From: Dinochytrium kinnereticum
Lineage: Eukaryota; Chytridiomycota; Chytridiomycetes; Chytridiales; Chytridiaceae
Assembly: GCA_027604005.1 (NCBI GenBank)
Contig: JADGJT010000443.1
Span: 1 to 16,526 of the forward strand
Direction of reading: 5' to 3'
DNA length: 16,526 nucleotides
The notes under the pieces were generated by a model. That model did no database searches. It was not told the origin of the DNA and worked only from the letters and a program-made list of their open reading frames with translations. Position numbers and translations under genes: made by a program. Of this stretch, positions 7,606-14,807 are shown piece after piece. Position 1 is the first letter of the stretch, and each line of letters opens with the position of its first letter.

Positions 7606-10057
7606 ATGACCTCCATCAGCATCAGCATGCCCACAGCTGCTGACAACGCTTCGGCATCAACTGCAGCCACCACTGATGGCAAAGAAAAAGCGAACTCTCG
7701 CACCCGGCGAAATGAGAAGAGGCAAGGTGAGTCAGTTGGCTTTCTCTCGCTTAATGCATCTCTGACATGTGCAACAATCATCTGGTCTTTAGTCGAGATG
7801 GGCACTATCAGTTACTCCGAGATGCTTGCTCTTGTCTCTGAGGTTGTTGATAACCTTTCTTTTGAGGTTGCGACGGCTATCTTAGAGGCCAGGATGGTCA
7901 TTGAACCCCCCGTGAAGGTGTCTCTTGCCGGCATCTCTGGCCCCACTCTCGCCCCTGATGAAGAAGAGGGTGTTGAGATTACCGCCTTTGCGTCCCCCGT
8001 TGAAGAGGAGCGCTCTCCTCAGACCTGGCCTGAGGAGACTAAAATTTACATTACTGAAATAACCACTGAGATCATTGCAGACGAGGCCTCCGAAGAAGCG
8101 TCTCTTGTCCGCCGTTCGTCCTCAATCTATGGTACTGAGAAGTTTGATATTTACATTACCGAGGTTACAACTGAGATCACTGCAGAAGAGGCATCCTCAA
8201 TCGATCGTACTGAGAAGTTTGACAGTTATAATACCGGAATTACTACTGAGAATACCACTATTATCCCAGCAGAGGAGCCATTTGTTGAGGCCCCTCCAGT
8301 TGTCATCCTTTCCCGTGATCCCGTGCTTGATCAAGATAAGATCAGAACGTTCTTTCAAGAAAACGCGCATGATGCCGTTATAATTTATGGTATGCCTGAG
8401 TTGATCATAGAAAAGCCGGTTTTTCGAAGGGAGCGGAAGAGTTATTACATGTTTGTATTCTCTTCATCTTTTGTGGTGCATTCCTGAACGAGGGTTGTTT
8501 GATGAATGGTGAGCATTGGATGAACTTTAACAAACTCTAACTTCTTGTAAAGGTGTTCGAACCTTTGGAGCAAATGTTAGCTCTGGATGCATTTTTACCG
8601 CTGCTCAGATATACAACATAGCCGCGGGTACTGCTCTTTTCAACGACAACACAAAAATGGCAGCCCTTACAAGGCCCCTCAATCAAACTTCGACAGTGGC
8701 TGGGGTTATACCATCGGCCAGACCTCTAAAGCCGTTGGAACCCATCTCGACACATAGTGTGCTCTCCCTGAACAGCAAGTCGTTCTCATCTGGAAGAACG
8801 TGTGAAATGCATGAGAAACTGAGTGTGTGTCGTAACGGTAAGCCATCCATGCCTTTTCATTTACTTATGTCTAAACCTTTACCTTCATTGCAGTCGATCC
8901 TCAATGCAATAGCTTTGGTGGTATGACTTCGGCCATGATTCGCGCTTCGTGGACTTCATTACCAGATTCTGATAAGCTCCAGACTGAAGCGGTCAAAACT
9001 TCGACGGCCTCTCGTCATAGGACTGATCCGACGCCCTTTGTTTATAACGGTGAGCCATAATGACCATTTTTTAGATATTTATTTACTCCTATTGTCAGTT
9101 CGTCTCGACGAGAATCGGTTTGCTAGGCCGACTTTGACCATCACTCGCGCATTTTGGACTTCACCACTAGATCCTGATAAGACCAAGACTGAATCCGTCA
9201 AAACTTCTACGGCCCCTCGTCATAGGACTGATCCAACACCCTTTGTTTATGATGGTGAGCCATACTACTATCAATAGCCATTTCTTACATATTTATTTAT
9301 TTTCATTATCAGTCCGTCTTGACGATAATAGGTTTGTTAGGCCGACTTTGACCGTGGCTCGCGCATTGTGGGCTTTTGCATCACCATTCGGTTCTGATAA
9401 GCCCACGACTGCATGGGCCAAAGCTTCTACGGCCTCTGTCCAGGCGCCTGATTCAACGCCACGTATTTCAGATACTCGTGCAACTAAATCGAGCAATATT
9501 CCCACGACATCTCGTTCAACGACTAGCATAGGTATTGAATACTCATGTACTCGGACGCAAACTACTTTCGACGTTCCGCTGCCTCAAGGAGTTGAGCCCC
9601 CGTCACTTGCACATGACGCGATTTTCCCCACGCCGTTTCTTATTCCGATCAAACCGCTCTCCAAAGTTGAAACCATCAGCTCGTCGTCGAGACCTCGCGA
9701 TATTTCTTTCTTTGCGGGTAATAAGAGCTTTCTTTTTTTTTCTTTTCCTTTTTCTCCTCTTTCTAAATTGTGATTGTAGTTCTCGAGGATGAGAAAATTG
9801 GCCCTGTAGGTGATTGGGAAACGTTCATGCCGTTCAAAGGTCATGTGGTCTTTGACCCTGTGCCTTATTTTCTCTGTATCCTCTTTGGATTCTTGCTCGG
9901 CATTGTGCAGTCACTGATTTGGCGGATGTAAGGGATTCATTTGACTTGCCCCAGTTTCTTATGGTACCCCTACTTCTTTTCTCTTTACACTACCTGCAGT
10001 CTACATTATGAAATGGACCGACGGGAGGTGCTGGTGTTTGTGGTCATCAGGTCTTGA
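7606..10057 (+). CDS. Orphan multi-exon protein, duplicated exons, C-terminal TM helix
   Basis: I do not recognise this protein. Proposed exons are 7606-7726, 7793-8389, 8553-8837, 8894-9049, 9099-9254, 9313-9717, 9780-9927 and 10000-10057, giving 641 residues. All junctions up to 9780 are phase 1, with clear GTGAGT, GTGAGC or GTAAGC donors at most. If the last intron (donor GTAAGG at 9928) is not removed, the frame stops at 9929-9931 and the protein has 623 residues. Exon 2 is acidic and Glu/Thr/Ile-rich, with about three copies of a roughly 25-residue unit (EKFDIYITEVTTEI type). Exons 4 and 5 are tandem duplicates of equal length (156 nt), and exon 6 begins with a further, diverged copy. 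Residues about 450-570 are Ser/Thr/Pro-rich. Residues about 603-620 (FLCILFGFLLGIVQSLIW) form a single hydrophobic helix near the end, and there is no signal peptide, so a tail-anchored protein is possible. An extra 69-75 nt exon around 8434/8440-8508 is also compatible with phase. Function unknown. Confidence 0.65.
8042..8280 (+). repeat. Coding tandem repeat, about 75-nt unit, in orphan exon 2
   Basis: Three diverged copies are visible. Two share a block reading TTTACATTAC, then CACTGAGATCA or CAACTGAGATCA, then TGCAGA.GAGGC. Two share TCCTCAAT..AT, then GGTACTGAGAAGTTTGA or CGTACTGAGAAGTTTGA. In protein they give IYITEITTEI, IYITEVTTEI and a weaker SYNTGITTEN. Frame is kept in all copies. 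Confidence 0.7.
8894..9450 (+). repeat. Tandemly duplicated exon-intron modules in the orphan gene
   Basis: Module 1 (exon 8894-9049, intron 9050-9098), module 2 (exon 9099-9254, intron 9255-9312) and a third diverged copy starting at 9313 are homologous. The first two exons are both exactly 156 nt and share CTCGTCATAGGACTGATCC and CCCTTTGTTTAT near their ends. Both following introns begin GTGAGCCATA and contain ATATTTATTTA. Copies 2 and 3 share AGGCCGACTTTGACC near the start. Exons and introns were therefore duplicated together in genomic DNA. Confidence 0.85.
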
Positions 10058-10150
10058 CATTTGTTTGGTTGTTTGTACGGCCGTGCGTGTGGTTGTGATC
10101 ATCAGGCCTTGACATTTGTCACTTGTCTGCATGGCCGTGCGTGTGGTTAT
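10030..10150 (+). repeat. Tandem repeat of about 54-55 bp
   Basis: Two adjacent copies are recognised by CATCAGGTCTTGACATTTG (from 10045) and CATCAGGCCTTGACATTTG (from 10100), and by GGCCGTGCGTGTGGTT at 10079 and 10133. The first copy overlaps the predicted alternative C-terminal exon of the orphan gene, and its stop at 10055-10057 lies inside it. Confidence 0.8.
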
Positions 10151-10698
10151 ATTTCTCGTGGGAAGGTATTGGATTTTGTTTTCGTTTTTGTGGGCCTGGG
10201 AGGGAGGATTTCCCAAGCGTGGCTTTCAAGCTTATCAGAAAGGAGAGTGTTTTAAATCGGGTGTTGGGATACAAGGAACGGAAAGTATTGACTCGTCTTC
10301 TGTGTAAAAAAAAAGAAAAAGAACCAAATTCGACACCCTCAAACGTGTGGACGGGTGGTTTCTCGACGGGATTCTTCAATTCACGGCGTGTCTTTACAAC
10401 CGTACGTTCTTCCCTTCCCATCTCTTCTTCATCATATTGTTTGTATGTATGCATTTATATCGTTTCACGTCCTTTGTTCTTTTTCTTGCGGTTTGTTGAT
10501 TTTATGTTTGCGTTGTCTATCCAACTCTGTGTCTAAGGAGTTGCCAGGGTTTATGGTTTGTTTTTGTTTGTTTTTTTTGTGGGGGACGGGGTGGGGGGGG
10601 GGGGAGGGTAGAGGGGGAGGGGTTTGATATTATAACCCCTTTGTTGTCGACAAAAAGTTTATCTTTTCATGTAATAGTTTATCCCATCTTTTGAATGA
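10058..10698. other. T/G-rich non-coding region after the orphan gene
   Basis: Besides the tandem repeat at its left end, this stretch is T- and G-rich on the plus strand, with an A-run at 10308-10322, a TTTG/T-rich block at 10555-10580 and a G-rich block at 10581-10622. The plus-strand open frames are low in complexity and I reject them as genes. It is probably the 3' UTR and terminator zone of the orphan gene. Confidence 0.45.
10581..10622 (+). repeat. G-rich tract with G-quadruplex potential
   Basis: Five or more runs of at least three G, including one of twelve, are separated by single A, AC, T or TAGA spacers directly after a T-rich block. This matches the simple quadruplex pattern of four G3+ runs with short loops on the plus (sense) strand downstream of the orphan gene. 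Confidence 0.6.
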
Positions 10699-10968
10699 AT
10701 GTGCTTTATCGCCTCTATTGAAATTGACCAAAATTCTTATCTTGGTGGTGGTCTATGTAAACAATATTCTGCTCTGCTGAAGAGCATTGACGGTTTGTTC
10801 ATCCAGGGCCATGCAGCCTACCCCCCATTCCAAACCCTCGAAAGCGGAATCGCAGATATCGCTAAGCATGTTAAGATTCAAAACCGTGTTAACACCCTTC
10901 ACGCAAGGCAAGCAACTGGAACCTCAACCTCCATTTCCAAAGAAGTGAAGCTCAAAAAACTGTTTTGA
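10699..10968 (+). CDS. Doubtful small ORF, 89 residues
   Basis: I do not recognise this. It opens with ATG at 10699 (MCFIASIEIDQNSYLGGGLC) and ends KLKKLF at 10968. Unlike its surroundings it is not low-complexity, has mixed amino-acid composition and looks like ordinary protein sequence. A possible acceptor, AATAG, lies near 10677, so it could be the last exon of a longer gene or a pseudogene fragment. No domain, signal peptide or membrane segment is visible. It sits between two convergent genes. Confidence 0.28.
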   Translation: MCFIASIEIDQNSYLGGGLCKQYSALLKSIDGLFIQGHAAYPPFQTLESGIADIAKHVKIQNRVNTLHARQATGTSTSISKEVKLKKLF

Positions 10969-11755
10969 GTTATTATTATTAACCAAGGCAACCAACCCAC
11001 CCCCCCACTTCTTCTTTTTTTTTTTAATTCTACACGCCTGCATCACCAACCAAAGAAAAAAAAAGGGGGGGAGGGAAATGATAGCCAGACGAAAAAAGAA
11101 AAAGGAAAAGGTCACAACCAAACCACTGACTGTAATGACACCAAAAATGAGGGATAAGAGAAACCAGCAATTCAAGAGAAAAAAAAAAACTAAAAAAAAA
11201 AACAGAAGAACAAAAAAAAAAAACGGTGGAGGACAAGAATATATATTAAGAAACAACAGCAACAACAAAAAGAGCATTATGAAATCAATATAAAGGGAGA
11301 GAGAGAGAGAAGAAGGAGAAAAAAACAACAACCCAAAAGCGACAGTACACCGATCCAAAACTCTAGCGTTCGGTGAGAAAAAATACAGAGAAGGGGTGAC
11401 GGCGATAGAAGTTTCTGAGGACAAGACAAAGAACAAGGCAAAAGATGCGGAAAGATTTACCGAGATTGGACGGGCGGGGAAGGAAAGATAAAAAAAAAAA
11501 ATTATGAAGGAGAGAAAACAATGAAACAGACGAGGAAAAACGCGAGTGCAGGCAAACGAAAAAAACGAGAAATAAGGGGGAAAAAAAAAACGAGAACGAG
11601 AAAGGAAAAGGAAAGAAAAAGAAAAGGGGGAGAGACAAAGAAAAGAAAGAGGAGAAGAAGAAAAAAACAACAACAAACACAAACAAAAAGAGAGAAAAGA
11701 AAAAAATAGACACAAAAAACTCCCGTAAAGCGAACCCACCACCTCCCTCTTCCCC
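10969..11755. other. Low-complexity purine-rich region between convergent genes
   Basis: No gene is seen. From about 11046 the plus strand is dominated by A with G, including GA dinucleotides at 11296-11312 and an almost pure A/G stretch at about 11560-11710. The minus strand is therefore T/C-rich, giving long but meaningless Phe/Ser/Leu open frames. It lies directly after the minus-strand SH3 gene and is probably its 3' UTR and termination zone. Confidence 0.5.
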
Positions 11756-14036
11756 CTAATTATACTTTGACAAATCCCTCCCAGCAGCCGCAAAGATAGC
11801 AACACTCTCCGGCCTCAACAAACTCCTCCCCCTCCTAACCCTCTCCGGCATCTCCTCAGGAACAGCAACCGAAAGCCTCGCCTTCTGCATGATATCCAAG
11901 CAAGCAATCGGAATCATCCCACAGTCCCCAACATTCGACGCATCCGTCGGCACATGCGAGTTCTCCGCATCCCTCGTCCGGGATCGAACGCATTTCGCAA
12001 GACACCATCCATCCCCATACGACTCAACCAGAATGATCGCATCGGCAGGGTAAACCGTCAGCTCGTCCTCAAGCTCAGCCCGGTGGGCGTGGATGACTCG
12101 AAGACGGGCTCCAGGGCCAATGGCCGAGGGGGCGGGAATGGCGGACGGGTCCTCCTGAAGGAAGGAGAGGTTGCTCTCTTGCTGACGTTGATGGTGAAGG
12201 GTTTGGTCGTAGTAGTCAAAGTTGTTGGCAGATCCCGCACCAGCACCGCCAAGCTTGAGCGTTCCAACGGTTCTCGAGACAGTCTGGAAGAACCCTGTGC
12301 CGTTCGCTGCGCCGTTCCCATTAACCCCACCGTTGGATTTTCCAGCGCCACCCACACGTCCTTTGGTGTCGAGACCATTGCTGTTGGGGTAAGCAGTGTC
12401 CTCATCGTCTTCATCGTTAAATGGAAGCTCAGGCTGATGACCCTGTTGACCCTGCTGCATCTGCTGCATCCGCTTCTGCTCAACACCAGGAGCAGCCCAC
12501 CAAGCCAACGACGCACGTCGGGCAGCCTTTGACGTATTGATGGCAACCTTCTTCTTCAACGTCGCAGGGGTGACAACAAACCCAGGAGCAGCACCATTCC
12601 CAACAGCCCCATAAGGCTCACTCTGCTGCTGCTGCTGCATCTGCTCATCCTCCCCACCAGCCTTCCTCCTCCCAAAAGTCCCAAGCGTCCCAAACCTGCC
12701 TCCACCATTCCCATCAGCGTTCCCCTCAAACTGCGTGTCAGGAGCGAAATTGATCCCCTTCTTCTTCTGATTCAACGTCCCTGGGGCGCCATTTTGAGCA
12801 ACCGCTGCAGCGTAGTGGTTGCGACCGTGGGCGGTTCCATGCATGTTTTGCGTCGGGAAATCACCATAGGCGTCCACCCCGTTGCGAAAGTGTGGGTTCG
12901 GTCCTTGCTTGGAGTCCCAGGAGGCTGCCTGTCCAGGTGCCATGATTCCAGTGCCTGCTCCTGGCCCCAAGTTTTTCAGCTTCATGTCGCCTGTTGATCA
13001 ACAAAAAGAGGTTAAAACCCTATCATGCCGAGTCAAAAACAACCGCAAGCCCGAGCCCTCCACCCCCCCCCCCCCAAAAAAAATAAATAAATTGTTTAAC
13101 AATTACCATACGGCCCATAAGCAGCGCTGCTGGAAGCCCTAGCAGCTCTTCTCCTTCTGATAATCAAAAAAGCGACCAAGACGGCTCCAAGCACAACGAC
13201 ACCCGCCACAACCCCAATGATCATGCCCGTGTTCCCATTTCCTCCAGAAGCTGAATCAGATGCAGGATTTGTGGTTAGGACGGAAGAGATGCTGTTGGGA
13301 ACGGTAGAGATGGAGGTGGTGGTGGTGGCGCCGAGGTTGGATTGGCCTGCAATGGTCCATGTGGAGAGACCCGCCGTGATCTTGATACCGTCAACAACAA
13401 TGTTGGGGTCCGCGGCCCTTCTTGCAATGTAGACCTGTGTGATGAAAAAGTAACCAGTCAACGCATCTTCCAGAAAGAAGAGAGAGGTCGCTCTTAAGGT
13501 GAGGATCGCAGCGGCAGTTGAAAGAAGAAAGAAAAAAAAACCACCATCCCCCCTCAACAACAAAAAAAAAAAAAACCCCTCTTCCAAACCTCATTAGCAA
13601 CCACACTCTGCTGAATAAACGAAGGCGCCTTAATCGACACCATCACCACCTCCGTACAATTCACATCCACCTTATAAAGCTGCACATCAAAAGGCGACTG
13701 ATTAATGATCCTAAACGCCGCTATCGGCACCGCATTCCCCGCCGGCGGATCCGAGCATCCCCACTGATTATCAGGCCTAGCCGTCAAAGCAGGCGCAGCA
13801 GTGGGCTCAACAGATTCAGCAGCGGTGCTTATAGTGGCAGGTTCAACTTCGGTGGTGGTGGAGATGGGAGCGGGATCAGCTTGTGCCGGTGGTGGTTGGT
13901 CGACAGGTGGATCTTGAGGCGGTGGATCTTGCGCGGGTGGTTCCTCGGGGGGAGCGTCCTGCGCTCTCACGGGGGTGGAGGATGCCGTCAGCAGCAGCAG
14001 CAGCAGCATCATCTGCGATGGTGAAGGAAGGGTCAT
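11756..14036 (-). CDS. Signal peptide, VHL-like ectodomain, TM, cytoplasmic SH3 protein
   Basis: Exons on the minus strand are 14036-13590, 13434-13107 and 12990-11756, with introns of 155 and 116 nt, giving 669 residues. Residues 1-25 are a signal peptide with a poly-Leu core and likely cleavage after VRA. Residues 28-57 are Pro-rich. Residues about 102-165 (FRIINQSPFDVQLYKVD, then FIQQSVV) resemble the beta domain of VHL proteins. A Ser/Thr/Gly-rich stalk leads to one membrane helix (220-241) followed by RRRR, which fits type I topology. The cytoplasmic part is Gly/Asn/Gln-rich and disordered, ending in an SH3 domain at about 554-626 with ALYDY-loop counterpart VIHAHRAELEDEL, DGWC and a GMIPIACL strand. 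SH3 domains bind PxxP ligands; the arrangement suggests a cell-surface sensor or adaptor, functionally reminiscent of Sho1 but with one helix instead of four. Splicing keeps frame at both junctions. The SH3 call is strong, the VHL-like call moderate, and the role is inferred. Confidence 0.85.
12632..12650 (-). repeat. CAG/CTG microsatellite coding poly-Gln
   Basis: A short CTG run on the plus strand encodes five Gln in the cytoplasmic linker of the SH3 protein. A second Gln-rich patch lies near 12440-12480. Length polymorphism would change only the disordered linker. Confidence 0.6.
13989..14006 (-). repeat. CTG repeat coding the signal-peptide core
   Basis: Six CAG units on the plus strand read as six CTG codons on the minus strand, giving Leu11-16, the whole hydrophobic core of the predicted signal peptide of the SH3 protein. 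Confidence 0.75.
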
Positions 14037-14134
14037 TCTTGCCACTCCTCTTGATGACGGGGTGGCAATGTGCATGTCGTGGGTTGGGGATATCTCTCTC
14101 TCGTTTTTGCTCTTCTCGTCGTCCCTTCCTCTCA

Positions 14135-14159
14135 CTCTCTCTCTCTCTCTCTCTCTCTC
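14135..14159. repeat. (CT)n / (GA)n microsatellite
   Basis: About twelve CT dinucleotides in a row, roughly 100 bp upstream of the start codon of the minus-strand SH3 gene, where they read as GA on the sense strand. GA/CT tracts can sit in promoters or leaders, but here this is only positional. Confidence 0.8.
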
Positions 14160-14194
14160 CCTCAGACGGCGTCAAGGACACAAGCGGAAGGGTG

Positions 14195-14222
14195 AATGGA
14201 TGGATGGATCGATGGATGGATG
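14195..14222. repeat. ATGG tetranucleotide repeat
   Basis: About six copies of ATGG with one variant unit (ATCG) in the middle, upstream of the minus-strand SH3 gene. Confidence 0.75.
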
Positions 14223-14682
14223 ACAGGGTGTCGGTGGAGTCCGTCGTTCCGTCAAGGCAAGTCCAGACAGACGTTTTGGTTGAGGGTGTGATGCAGGCGT
14301 GGGAAAGGGAAACACAATGAAAAATTTTCTCACGTCTTTCTTTTCCTGGACGAACTGGACGGAGGGAGAGGGCAGCGCATGTCCCACCCTCACCCTTCTT
14401 CACGCCACACGCGTCTGGACGCGCAACAAACGAGACCGAAACGCGACAAAAACCACACAACTGAACTTTGATCGCAAAAACAAAACCAAAGAAAGAAAAA
14501 AGAAAAAAGAAAAGAAATCACGGAAGCAGTATTGACAACTGATAATAAACTGCATGGGGTTCAATCCTCCCCCCCCCTTCACAACCACAAATCCTCTTGA
14601 ACAGCCAAAACAAAAACAATACAAAAAAAACAAACAAACAAACAAAAAAAAAAACAACATCAAACCAAAAACCCCCCAAAAA

Positions 14683-14703
14683 CATCATCATCATCATCAT
14701 CAT
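14683..14703. repeat. (CAT)7 trinucleotide repeat
   Basis: Seven CAT units within A/C-rich non-coding sequence after the MRD1 stop. On the minus strand it reads ATG repeatedly, giving a spurious poly-Met open frame. Confidence 0.8.
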
Positions 14704-14807
14704 CAAACAAAACAGCCAACCCCCCCGCCCCCCCACAGCAAAAGCTTGTAGTTCAACCCCTGCCCGCCTCCCCCCACACACACAAAAAAAAAAATTAAAA
14801 AAAAAAC

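Larger units (their letters stand above)
14037..14807. other. Non-coding region: SH3-gene promoter and MRD1 3' flank
   Basis: No gene is seen. The part near 14037-14300 should hold the promoter and leader of the minus-strand SH3 gene and contains a CT repeat (14135-14159) and an ATGG repeat (14195-14222). The part at about 14480-14807 is A/C-rich on the plus strand, with an ATC repeat (14683-14703) and runs of C and A, and lies immediately after the MRD1 stop codon on the minus strand. Open frames here are low-complexity shadows. Confidence 0.5.

Noticed and set aside
7332..7805. 157-codon minus-strand open frame
   Set aside because: Crosses the intergenic gap and exon 1 of the orphan gene; ends in Tyr/His simple sequence; no family resemblance.
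8894..9450. Repeats with spacers considered as a CRISPR-like array
   Set aside because: Units are coding exons of 156 nt separated by introns with splice sites, not short identical repeats with unique spacers.
10123..10536. 137-codon plus-strand open frame
   Set aside because: Starts in the tandem repeat and runs through A-run and T/C-rich sequence; no protein-like composition.
10924..11805. 293-codon minus-strand open frame
   Set aside because: Almost entirely Phe/Ser/Leu from a purine-rich plus strand; no domain; it overlaps the true end of the SH3 gene in another frame.
11756..14036. Direct Sho1 orthologue
   Set aside because: Sho1 has four membrane helices and no signal peptide or large ectodomain; only the C-terminal SH3 is shared.
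13883..14320. 145-codon plus-strand open frame
   Set aside because: Opposite strand of SH3-gene exon 1 and its upstream microsatellites; the poly-Ser/Leu part comes from the CT repeat.
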